DNA of 64,000 nt from VRUE01 sp040879985 (lineage in GTDB: Bacteria > Actinomycetota > Thermoleophilia > Solirubrobacterales > 70-9), in contig JBBDJH010000013.1 of the NCBI GenBank assembly GCA_040879985.1, positions 1 through 64,000 on the forward strand, read 5' to 3'. Every line of letters starts with the position of its first letter. Positions within the stretch are counted from its first letter, which is position 1. Positions 57,419 through 64,000 of the stretch are shown piece after piece. The notes below the pieces were generated by a model, which did no database searches, was not told where the DNA came from, and was given only the letters and a program-made list of their open reading frames with translations. Both the position numbers and the translations under genes were made by a program.

Positions 57419-58810
57419 GTGAGTTCGCCTCTGGTCCTGGTCATGGCGGCGGGCGAGGGCACGCGCATGCGTTCCTCGTTGCCGAAGATGCTCCATCCCG
57501 TCTGCGGACGGCCGATGATCGCCTGGCCGATCCTCGCCGCGCGTGAGGCCGGCGCCGGGCGGGTCGCGGCGATCGTCTCGCCGGGCCGTGACATCTCGGC
57601 CGGCTTCCCCGACGAGGTCGAGTCCGTCGTCCAGCCCGAGCCCGACGGCACCGGCGGCGCGATCCGCGCCGCGCTGCCGCTGGTCGAAGCGGCCGAGACC
57701 GTGCTCGTCCTCTCCGGCGACCACCCGCTGATCTCCGCCGAGGACATCGCCGCCCTGCTCGAGGCGCACACCGCCAGCGGCGCGGCGGCGACGATGCTGA
57801 CGATCGAGCTCGACCAGCCCGGCTCCTACGGCCGCGTGGTCCGCGCTGCCGACGGCTCGGTTGAGCGCGTGGTCGAGGCGAAAGCGGCGGGGGACGCCGA
57901 CACCGCCCAGCTGGCGATCCGCGAGATCAACGCCGGCACCTACGCCTTCGACGCCGCCCCGCTGGCCGCGGCTCTCGCCGGCCTTGCCAACGACAACGCC
58001 CAGGGCGAGTACTACCTGCCCGACGTCTTTCCGGCCCTGCGCGAGGCCGGCCACTCTGTCGCCGCCCACCTCGCCGACGACCTCGCCGTGACGATGGGCG
58101 TCAACGACCGCGCCGACCTCGCCGCTGTCGAGGCCGAGGGCCGCCGCCGCATCCTCGCCCGCCACATGCGCGCCGGCGTCACCGTCGTCGACCCGGCCAG
58201 CACCTGGATCGACGCCGACGCCCGGCTCGACGCCGACGCCCGGATCGAGCCCGGCACGAGCCTGCGCGGCGCAACCGCGGTCGGCGCCGGCTCGGTCGTC
58301 GGCCCGCTGACCACGCTGATCGACTGCGTGCTCGGCGAGAACGTCGCCGCGCCGCACTCCTACCTGGTCCAGTGCGAGGTCCTCGACGGCTGCCAGGTCG
58401 GCCCCTTCGCCTACCTGCGTCCCGGCGCCCGGCTCGAGGATGGTGCCAAGGCCGGCGCCTTCGTCGAGGTAAAGAACTCGACCCTCGGGCCCGGCGCCAA
58501 GGTCCCGCACCTGGCCTACGTCGGCGACGCCGCGGTCGGTGCCGGCAGCAATCTCGGTGCCGGCACGATCACCGCCAACTACGACGGTTCCCGCAAGCAC
58601 CGGACGACGATTGGCCGCGACGTGCGGATCGGCGTTGACACGGTGCTGATCGCCCCGGTACAAGTCGGCGACGCCGCCTACACTGGCGCCGGAGCGGTGA
58701 TCAAGCAGGACGTGCCCGAGGGGGCGCTGGCGGTGAGCGAGAACGACCAGAGGAACATCGAGGGCTACGCGGACCGCAAGGCAGCGCAGGCCGATGAGGA
58801 GGATTCGTGA
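57419..58810 (+). CDS. glmU: Bifunctional UDP-GlcNAc pyrophosphorylase / GlcN-1-P acetyltransferase
   Basis: 463 residues from GTG 57419; the open frame extends upstream through the palindrome but the enzyme begins at SSPLVLVMAAGEGTRMRSSLPKMLH. N-terminal pyrophosphorylase (AAGEGTRM, QPEPDGTGGAI, LVLSGDHPLIS) and C-terminal left-handed beta-helix acetyltransferase (RPGARLEDGAKAGAFVEVKNS; NYDGSRKHRTTIG). It makes UDP-GlcNAc for cell wall in two steps. The stop overlaps the prs start by GTGA. Confidence 0.95.
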   Translation: MSSPLVLVMAAGEGTRMRSSLPKMLHPVCGRPMIAWPILAAREAGAGRVAAIVSPGRDISAGFPDEVESVVQPEPDGTGGAIRAALPLVEAAETVLVLSGDHPLISAEDIAALLEAHTASGAAATMLTIELDQPGSYGRVVRAADGSVERVVEAKAAGDADTAQLAIREINAGTYAFDAAPLAAALAGLANDNAQGEYYLPDVFPALREAGHSVAAHLADDLAVTMGVNDRADLAAVEAEGRRRILARHMRAGVTVVDPASTWIDADARLDADARIEPGTSLRGATAVGAGSVVGPLTTLIDCVLGENVAAPHSYLVQCEVLDGCQVGPFAYLRPGARLEDGAKAGAFVEVKNSTLGPGAKVPHLAYVGDAAVGAGSNLGAGTITANYDGSRKHRTTIGRDVRIGVDTVLIAPVQVGDAAYTGAGAVIKQDVPEGALAVSENDQRNIEGYADRKAAQADEEDS

Positions 58811-59853
58811 GCACGATCGAGCAGCGACCCGAGGCGGCCCCGGGCACGGCGCCCACCGCCATCCCGCACGACTACTCGAAGCGGATGATGGTCTTCGGCG
58901 GCCGCAGCTCGATGGAGCTGGCCGCCAAGGTCGCCGGCAAGCTCAGCCTCGACCTCGGCCAGGTGACGCTGAAGACCTTCGCCAACGGCGAGGTCTACTG
59001 CCGTTACGAGGAGTCGATCCGCGGCGCCGACGTCTTCCTCGTCCAGTCGACCTGCGCCAGCGAGCAGAGCGGGATGACGCCGAACGACGCGCTGGTCGAG
59101 CTGCTGACGATGATCGACGCCGCGCAGGGCGCCTCCGCCCACCGCATCATCGCCGTCCTGCCCTGGTACGGCTACGCGCGCCAGGACAAGAAGTCGGCCC
59201 CGCGCGAGCCGGTCTCGGCCCGCATCGTCGCCAAGTGCCTCGAGGGGGTCGGCGTCGACCGCGTCCTGACCATGGATCTGCACGCCGGCCAGGTGCAGGG
59301 CTTCTTCCACGTCCCGGTCGACCACATGACGGCGATGCCGATGCTGACCCAGTGGTTCGCCGACCAGCAGCTCAGCGAGGAGTTGGTGATCGTCTCGCCC
59401 GACGCGGGCCGGGTCAAGACCGCGCGCAACTTCGCCCGCCGCATCGGCACCCACTGGGCGGTGATGGAGAAGGAGCGCCCGGCCCAGCAGGTCGCCGAGA
59501 TCGGCTATGTGGTCGGCGACGTCAAGGGCAGGACCGCGGTCCTGGTCGACGACATGATCGACACCGCGGGAACCCTCTGCGCCGCCGCCCAGACCGTGCT
59601 CGACGAGGGCGCCGCGCGGGTGATCGCCTGCGCCACGCACGGCGTCTTCTCCGGCCCCGCCTACGAGCGGCTCGCCTACGAGAACTCGAAGATCGAGCGG
59701 ATCGTCGTCACCGACACGATCCCGCTGCGCCCCGGCGCCCCCGACAACATCACCGTGCTCTCGACCGCCGGCACCTTCGCCGACTCGATCCGCCGCATCT
59801 TCACCGACGACTCGGTCTCCGAGATCTTCGCCGGTGAGAACCAGTTGTTTTGA
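58807..59853 (+). CDS. prs: Ribose-phosphate pyrophosphokinase
   Basis: 348 residues from GTG 58807, coupled to glmU as in many bacteria. An N-terminal extension of about 25 residues precedes KRMMVFGGRSSMELA. Family blocks: FANGEVYCRYEESIRGADVFLVQS, YARQDKKSAPREPVSARIVA, MDLHAGQVQGFF and the PRPP loop AVLVDDMIDTAGTLC. It makes PRPP for purines, pyrimidines, His and Trp. Upstream Gly/Ala/Pro-rich N-terminus is unusual but probably tolerated. Confidence 0.95.
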   Translation: MSTIEQRPEAAPGTAPTAIPHDYSKRMMVFGGRSSMELAAKVAGKLSLDLGQVTLKTFANGEVYCRYEESIRGADVFLVQSTCASEQSGMTPNDALVELLTMIDAAQGASAHRIIAVLPWYGYARQDKKSAPREPVSARIVAKCLEGVGVDRVLTMDLHAGQVQGFFHVPVDHMTAMPMLTQWFADQQLSEELVIVSPDAGRVKTARNFARRIGTHWAVMEKERPAQQVAEIGYVVGDVKGRTAVLVDDMIDTAGTLCAAAQTVLDEGAARVIACATHGVFSGPAYERLAYENSKIERIVVTDTIPLRPGAPDNITVLSTAGTFADSIRRIFTDDSVSEIFAGENQLF

Positions 59854-59900
59854 GCGGGCGGCTGCGGCCGGATGCGGCGTCTGGATAGGAATTGATTCGG

Positions 59901-60629
59901 GTGGGGCACAAGGGGGCGGATTCGGTCGAGCCGGGGAACACCCTGGCGAGCTTCGAGGCCGCGGTCGAGGTCGGGGTGGACGTCATCGAGTTCGACGTGC
60001 TCTGGACGCGGGACGGGCATCCGCGGATCGCCGCGGGGGAGCGGACGCCGTTGTGGGTGGCGCACGACTGGCACGACGCCGAGCGGCGCCGGCCGCTGAC
60101 CCTCGACGAGTCGCTTCGCGCCTTCGCCGCGCCGCCGCTGGACCGGGTCGAGATCGACCTCGACATCAAGCTGCCCGGGCGGGAGGAGGAGATCGTCGCC
60201 GCCGTGCGCGAGCACGGCCTGCTTGAGCGGGCGATGATCTCGACCATGGAGCTCTCGACCCTGGCCCGGATCGGTGAGCTCGAGCCGGGCCTGCGGCGCG
60301 GCTGGACCTATCCCAAAGTGACCAAGGACTGGGCCTCGAAGCGCTGGGCGAAGGCGCCGATGCTCGGCGCTCTGGGCTGGATGCGGCAGCGGCTGCCCGG
60401 CCTCGCCGCCCGCGAGCTGCCGAAGCTCGGGGTCGAGGCGATGTGGGTCTACCACCCGCTGGTCAGCCCCCGCCTCGCCCGGATTACCGCCCTCGCCGGG
60501 GTCGAGCTGTTCGCCTGGACGGTCGACGACCTCTCGCGCATGAACAAGCTCGCCGCCGCCGGCGTCAACGGCATCTGCTCCAACGACCCGCGCCTCTTCG
60601 AGCGGCTGGCCGCGCCGGCTACTCGTTGA
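59901..60629 (+). CDS. Glycerophosphodiester phosphodiesterase family protein (divergent)
   Basis: 242 residues from GTG 59901, ten bases after AGGA; a TTG at 59892 is too close to it. GDPD barrel: GHKGADSVEPGNTLASFEAAVEVGVDVIEFDV, HD in VAHDWHD, IDLDIKLPG, and LFAWTVDD at the end. The usual HRG..PENT reads HKG..PGNT, so the conserved Arg and Glu are changed, while IEFDV and HD remain. It probably still hydrolyses a phosphodiester, perhaps of another lipid. Convergent, 11-bp overlap, with the ABC permease gene. Confidence 0.85.
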   Translation: MGHKGADSVEPGNTLASFEAAVEVGVDVIEFDVLWTRDGHPRIAAGERTPLWVAHDWHDAERRRPLTLDESLRAFAAPPLDRVEIDLDIKLPGREEEIVAAVREHGLLERAMISTMELSTLARIGELEPGLRRGWTYPKVTKDWASKRWAKAPMLGALGWMRQRLPGLAARELPKLGVEAMWVYHPLVSPRLARITALAGVELFAWTVDDLSRMNKLAAAGVNGICSNDPRLFERLAAPATR

Positions 60630-61347
60630 GGTCGCGGCGGTCGATCAGCAGCGCGCCGACCAGGATCAGCGCCAGTGACCAGGCGGCCAGGACCAGTCCG
60701 CCCGCCAGCTGTCCCAGGCCCGCTTCGGTCGCGTCCGGCAGGCCGTGCAGGGAGCCGACCGCCTGGGACGGGAAGTAGATGCCGATCTCACCGGGCAGCA
60801 GTTCCGGCAGCGGGGAGAGGATGAAGAAGAAGGCGAGGGCGGCGATGATCGCCCCGATTTGGCTGCGCACGATCGCGCCGACGCCGAGGCCGAAGGCGCA
60901 GAGCAGGGCGAAGGAGGCGACGACGCCGGCGTAGACGGAGACGATCTCACCGCTTGGCGGCAGGCTGCCCTCGCGGGCATCGAACAGGGGCAGGGCGAGG
61001 CCGCCGTTGACCGCGACGAAGGCGAGGCCGGCGAGCAGGCCGGTGACGAGCGTCGCACCGAGCTTCGCGGCCAGCACCGGGTGGCGGCGCGGCGCGGCGA
61101 GGAAGGTCGTGCTGGCGGTGCCGTGGCGGAACTCGGTCGTGATCGCGAGCACGCCGAGCACCAGCAGCATCACCATCAGCAGGCCGGTGCTGGTCTGCAC
61201 TTCGCGGATCGGGCCGATCTCGTCGATCGAGACCAAGCCGACGTAGAGCCCCGCGAAGAGCGCCTCGACGAGCAGGCCCACGCCGAGCATCGCCCAGGTG
61301 GTGCGCACCGTGCGCAACTTCAGCAACTCCGCCCCCAACAGCCTCAT
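60619..61347 (-). CDS. ABC-2 type permease
   Basis: 242 residues, six membrane helices. The N-terminus AELLKLRTVRTTWAML and TTEFRHGTASTTFLAAPRR (a conserved loop) are typical of actinobacterial ABC-2 permeases for drug or lipid export. Its start overlaps the stop of its ATPase gene (ATGA). Because that ATPase gene is damaged, this permease may be without its motor unless another ATPase serves it. Confidence 0.87.
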   Translation of the reverse strand: MRLLGAELLKLRTVRTTWAMLGVGLLVEALFAGLYVGLVSIDEIGPIREVQTSTGLLMVMLLVLGVLAITTEFRHGTASTTFLAAPRRHPVLAAKLGATLVTGLLAGLAFVAVNGGLALPLFDAREGSLPPSGEIVSVYAGVVASFALLCAFGLGVGAIVRSQIGAIIAALAFFFILSPLPELLPGEIGIYFPSQAVGSLHGLPDATEAGLGQLAGGLVLAAWSLALILVGALLIDRRDLNE

Positions 61348-61679
61348 AGCGGCGGCTCCTCGCCGGTCAGCTCGAGGAACCGCTCCTCGAGGCTCGACCG
61401 CAGCGGCGCCAGCTCGTGGATCGCGATCCCCAGCTCCAGCGCCACGCCGATCGTGCGCAGCGGGTCGCGCATCTCCCGCAGCGGCCGGCCCTCGACCAGC
61501 GCCTCGCCCTCGCTCGGCGCGATCAGCCCGAGCAGGGCGCGCATCGTCGTCGTCTTGCCGGCCCCGTTGGGACCGAGGAAGCCGGTCACCCGCCCCGGTT
61601 CGACCGCGAACGAGAGGTCGTCGACCGCCACGGTCCGGCCGTAGCGCTTGCTCAGGTTGCGGACCTCGAGCTCAGCCAT
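61344..61679 (-). pseudogene. ABC transporter ATPase with large in-frame internal deletion
   Basis: 111 residues against about 300 normally. It begins as a complete ATPase (LEVRNLSKRYG, Walker A GFLGPNGAGKTTTMRALLG) to about residue 82 (TIGVALE), then passes straight to a family C-terminus (IHELAPLRSSLEERFLELTG). The Q-loop, signature LSGGQ, Walker B and switch His are missing, so it cannot hydrolyse ATP. The missing part is about 190 codons and the junction is in frame. It could be a real decayed gene or an assembly error. Confidence 0.8.
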
Positions 61680-61798
61680 CGCGCCGGCCCGGGCTGTCGC
61701 TCATTTTCGAGCACTCGACCACGACTATCGCGCGAGACGAAGCATCGCGCCACCCTAGCGCCCCCGCCCAGACCCGCCTTCCGGCGGGACCCGCCGCT

Positions 61799-61843
61799 TC
61801 CGGTGTGCTTTTCGAACCCAGTAGGTACGAAAGGCACACCGGA
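61799..61843. repeat. 45-nt palindromic element, copy E (3' border of DUF559 gene)
   Basis: TCCGGTGTGCTTTTCG pairs with CGAAAGGCACACCGGA, with a T-G wobble at position 11/35 shared only with copy F. It ends 4 bp beyond the DUF559 stop. Same orientation as copy F and different from it at only two loop positions. Confidence 0.95.
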
Positions 61844-61847
61844 ACAT

Positions 61848-62783
61848 CTAGGCGAGTCCGAGCATGCGCCTTATGCGTTCGACGACGGCGGACGTTTCGT
61901 CCTCGGCCTGGCGCCAGGTGACCCCGGCGACTCGGTAGCCGGCGGCGACGAGCCGCTGGGCGCGCTGCCGGTCCGACTGGAAGGCAGCGCGAGTGCCGTG
62001 CGTTTCCTCGCCGTCGGATTCGATCGCGAGACGTTGGTCCCGCCAGAGCATGTCGATCTCGACCGGCCTCCCGCTGTCAATTCGCAGCTTGACGTTGCAC
62101 TCGGGCCGGGGCACGCCGCTTTCAAGCAGCACGGGCAAGAGCTTCGCCTCGAGCGGGCTGCGCAGGATCGGCTTGCGTTCGTCAAGGGGGCGCCAGACAT
62201 CGAGGACCGCCCGTAGATTCGGAGCGCCGCGCCTGCGTCCCCGCTCCAGCACCCGATCGACCTCGCGGACGTCGAGCTGTCGCAGTACAGCCGCCTGCTC
62301 GACGAGGCGGCGCAGCGACGCGCGGCTCGTGCGCCCCGCCATGTCGACCAGCGTGCGCGACACCGTCGTGCAGGGGATCTCATCGCGCGCCTCGATTTCG
62401 TCGGGCAGCGGACGGCGGACGTTGTGCCAGCGGATGTCCTGGATCTTGCGCCCCGACTGAGACGGCGCGATGACATCGACTGGCACCGGCCGCTTGTCCC
62501 ACAGCCCGAGCAGCTCGGCCGCACTGCCATGCGAGAGCACCGCTCTTTCCCCTGACGCGAGCACAGCCGCGAGCATCCAGCCATGTCGTCCGATGACACG
62601 GTGACCCACTGCGAATGTCCCGCGAAAGAGGTGGTGCAGGCCGCCGGCGGTCGTCCGGACCGTGATTTCCCGTTCGCTCAGCCCAAGCCGCAGCAGCTGT
62701 CGCCGTGAAACCACCCCATGCTGCCGCTCCGCCAGTCTCGCAATCGCATGACTCGAGCTTCCGGTGTGCTTTTCGAACCCCAT
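61848..62783 (-). CDS. AbiEi-like wHTH plus DUF559 nuclease-fold protein, starts inside a palindrome
   Basis: 311 residues from ATG 62783; a GTG at 62798 is also possible. Both lie within palindrome F, which encodes the first residues (MGFEKHTG). After it comes HAIARLAERQHGVVSRRQLLRLGLSEREI and FRGTFAVGH, an AbiEi_4-type winged helix domain, then a C-terminal DUF559 (Vsr-like) nuclease fold with VEIDMLWRDQRLAIESDGEETHG and GYRVAGVTW. Proteins of this kind are widespread, function unknown. A copy of the same palindrome borders the gene on each side, in direct orientation, which suggests a mobile cassette. Confidence 0.87.
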   Translation of the reverse strand: MGFEKHTGSSSHAIARLAERQHGVVSRRQLLRLGLSEREITVRTTAGGLHHLFRGTFAVGHRVIGRHGWMLAAVLASGERAVLSHGSAAELLGLWDKRPVPVDVIAPSQSGRKIQDIRWHNVRRPLPDEIEARDEIPCTTVSRTLVDMAGRTSRASLRRLVEQAAVLRQLDVREVDRVLERGRRRGAPNLRAVLDVWRPLDERKPILRSPLEAKLLPVLLESGVPRPECNVKLRIDSGRPVEIDMLWRDQRLAIESDGEETHGTRAAFQSDRQRAQRLVAAGYRVAGVTWRQAEDETSAVVERIRRMLGLA

Positions 62784-62804
62784 AGGTACGAAAGGCACAC
62801 CGGA
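62760..62804. repeat. 45-nt palindromic element, copy F (5' border of DUF559 gene)
   Basis: TCCGGTGTGCTTTTCG pairs with CGAAAGGCACACCGGA; differs from copy E at positions 22 and 23 only. It supplies the start codon and first codons of the DUF559 gene. Confidence 0.95.
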
Positions 62805-62926
62805 GCGGAGTTCGCCCCCCTTGGGGTGGGGCTTGGGCGCTAATTGCGGGGAATGGGGCGCCTACGCTCGCGCCGCCGCCACCGCTCACCGCCGCCGCCG
62901 CTCATCGCCTGCGCCGCTGTGTGGGC

Positions 62927-63790
62927 TCAGACCGTGCCGGGCGTTGCCGTCGGCGGCGCGTTGCGGCCGCCGCCTTTGACCTTCACGGCGGACTCGAGCT
63001 CCTCCGCCGTGAAGCCGCCCAACGCCTCGCCGTCGAGGGCGTAGCGGTACAGGGCGACGCCGAAGATGCCGCTCAGGGCGTTGCTGATCAGCACCGAGAT
63101 CGCGAAGCCGATCACGCCGAGGACGACGAGCAGGGCGCCGACGAAGCCGGCGCTCGCCCAGACCAGGATCCCGGCGCCGGCGAGCAGCATGCTGGGCAGC
63201 ATGCCGAAGAGGAAGACGGCGCCGCCAATCGCGAGGTTGCCGGTGATCTGCGCCCCCCAGCGCGATTTGAACAGGCCGGCCGAGCGCTTCAGCGTCTCGA
63301 ATGGGCCGGTGCCCTCGATCGCGATCACCGGCACGGCCAGGAAGGTGACGAGCGACCAGGCCAGGCCGACCACCCGCGCTGCGATCGTGCCGGCGATGCC
63401 GCCCTGGTTTTCGAGCGCCCCCATCACCACGCTGATCGCGGTCGCGACCGCGGCCCAGCCGCAGATCTGGGAGAAGCGGCTGCGCGCCACGGCGAGCCCG
63501 TCGCCGACGGTCGCCTGCTCGCCGCGAAAGATCATGTCGGCTGCGGCGGCCAGGCCGACGCTGAAGTAGAAGCCGACCACGCTGAGCACGTAGACGCCGA
63601 TCACCAGCAGCGGGATCGCGCCGGCGAGCGTGCCGTCGTCGAGGAAGTAGAGCCCCGGCCCGAGGAAGATGAAGGCGAGCGGAATCGTCGCCACGGCGCC
63701 GTAGAGCGGGAAGCGGATCAGTTCGCGGTGGCCGTTCAGCAACCGCCAGCTTTTCTTGGTCAGCGCCCAGCCGCGTTTGATCTTCTTCAT
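62927..63790 (-). CDS. Multi-helix membrane protein (DUF6159-like)
   Basis: 287 residues. A basic amphipathic start (KKIKRGWALTKKSWRLLNGHRELIRFP) precedes six membrane helices (for example VATIPLAFIFLGPGLYF, LVIGVYVLSVVGFYFSVGLA). FETLKRSAGLFKSRWGAQITGN between helices is characteristic. C-terminal tail VKGGGRNAPPTATP. Function unknown; the family name is assigned by eye. It lies upstream of the DUF559 cassette. Confidence 0.75.
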   Translation of the reverse strand: MKKIKRGWALTKKSWRLLNGHRELIRFPLYGAVATIPLAFIFLGPGLYFLDDGTLAGAIPLLVIGVYVLSVVGFYFSVGLAAAADMIFRGEQATVGDGLAVARSRFSQICGWAAVATAISVVMGALENQGGIAGTIAARVVGLAWSLVTFLAVPVIAIEGTGPFETLKRSAGLFKSRWGAQITGNLAIGGAVFLFGMLPSMLLAGAGILVWASAGFVGALLVVLGVIGFAISVLISNALSGIFGVALYRYALDGEALGGFTAEELESAVKVKGGGRNAPPTATPGTV

Positions 63791-63820
63791 CGCCTCTTCT
63801 CCGTTCGCTCGATTGCCGGT

Positions 63821-64000
63821 TCAGTGCATTTCGGCCAAACCGGGCACCCGCTTGATACCTCTTCCCTCGAAGTACTCCCACTCCTGCTCGCCGAGCTCGG
63901 TCGAGGGTGGGTCGGCGTAGACCCACTCGCGCATGATCCGGTGCCAGTTGCGCTTCGCGCCGAGCTGGCCGAGCACGGCGACGACGCCGATTTCCATCCG
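63821..64000 (-). CDS. Partial gene at right edge, C-terminal 59 residues
   Basis: Minus-strand frame open to the edge and closed by TGA at 63821. It includes NWHRIMREWVYADPPSTELG and ends GIKRVPGLAEMH. No family was recognised from this piece. The good codon bias (GC third positions) and length to the edge support a real gene whose start lies outside. The gap to the next gene is 30 bp, suggesting one operon. Confidence 0.6.
   Translation of the reverse strand, partial: RMEIGVVAVLGQLGAKRNWHRIMREWVYADPPSTELGEQEWEYFEGRGIKRVPGLAEMH

Noticed and set aside
14933..62804. CRISPR array or direct-repeat array made of the 45-nt elements
   Set aside because: Copies are kilobases apart with no regular spacing, and they are hairpins in varied contexts, not spacer-separated repeats.
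14933..62804. Plain Rho-independent terminators as the explanation of the 45-nt palindromes
   Set aside because: No T-run follows them, several sit in divergent promoter gaps or inside genes, and the core length and sequence are too constant.

Overview
The window is a high-GC bacterial chromosome segment, most likely from a soil actinobacterium of the Thermoleophilia/Solirubrobacterales type. This is inferred from the very high third-position GC, the use of GTG and TTG starts, an FprA-type ferredoxin reductase, actinobacterial HemQ, a deazaflavin (Ddn-like) oxidoreductase, a DesA3-type desaturase with its reductase, and a SigB/SigF partner-switching module. It holds about 69 protein genes, two tRNAs (a partial tRNA-Pro at the left edge and a tRNA-Gln near 56.6 kb) and an unusual density of short palindromes. 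No rRNA, CRISPR array, prophage or recognisable transposase was seen.

Layout. 0-6.6 kb: a secreted glycoside hydrolase, a ferritin-like protein, then a stress module (GAF-SpoIIE phosphatase, STAS protein, RsbW-like kinase, SigB/SigF-like sigma factor) and superoxide dismutase. 6.6-10.4 kb: GMC oxidoreductase with rubredoxin, LemA, a DUF3137-like protein and a NUDIX hydrolase. 10.4-17.3 kb: biotin synthesis (bioA and, after a desaturase/reductase pair, bioD-bioF-bioB). 17.4-21.3 kb: a diguanylate cyclase, an AlkA-like glycosylase, an enoyl-CoA hydratase with a 70-residue biotinyl carrier, and a glycosyltransferase. 21.4-25.7 kb: a DUF4143 ATPase, glpK, plsC and a metallo-beta-lactamase fold protein. 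25.8-38.4 kb: an acyl-CoA catabolism island (two SDRs, two acyl-CoA dehydrogenases, enoyl-CoA hydratase, carboxyltransferase, BKACE enzyme, CoA-transferase) with MerR and TetR regulators. 38.4-43.9 kb: small membrane proteins, DegV and an iron-sulfur/redox set (HesB, Grx, BolA, FprA, HemQ). 43.8-50.4 kb: a membrane protein, a glycosyltransferase-flippase fusion, a PucR regulator and a DedA-PAP2 fusion. 50.4-59.9 kb: housekeeping genes ispE, ksgA, tatD, metH, glmU and prs. 60-64 kb: a phosphodiesterase, a damaged ABC exporter, a DUF559 gene and membrane proteins.

The most unusual signal is a family of palindromes. Eight copies share an exact 45-nt core. Six are of the form TCCGGTGTGC...GCACACCGGA and two of the form TCCGCTGTTC...GAACAGCGGA, and the copies differ by paired changes that keep the stem intact. 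Most lie between genes. One is inserted in phase (15 codons) inside a membrane-protein gene, and two in direct orientation exactly bracket a DUF559 nuclease-fold gene whose start codon lies inside one of them. Further unrelated palindromes sit inside ispE and the same membrane-protein gene, in front of glmU, and as a 37-nt pair at two operon boundaries. This looks like an active, non-autonomous palindromic repeat system, possibly one that can carry a gene.
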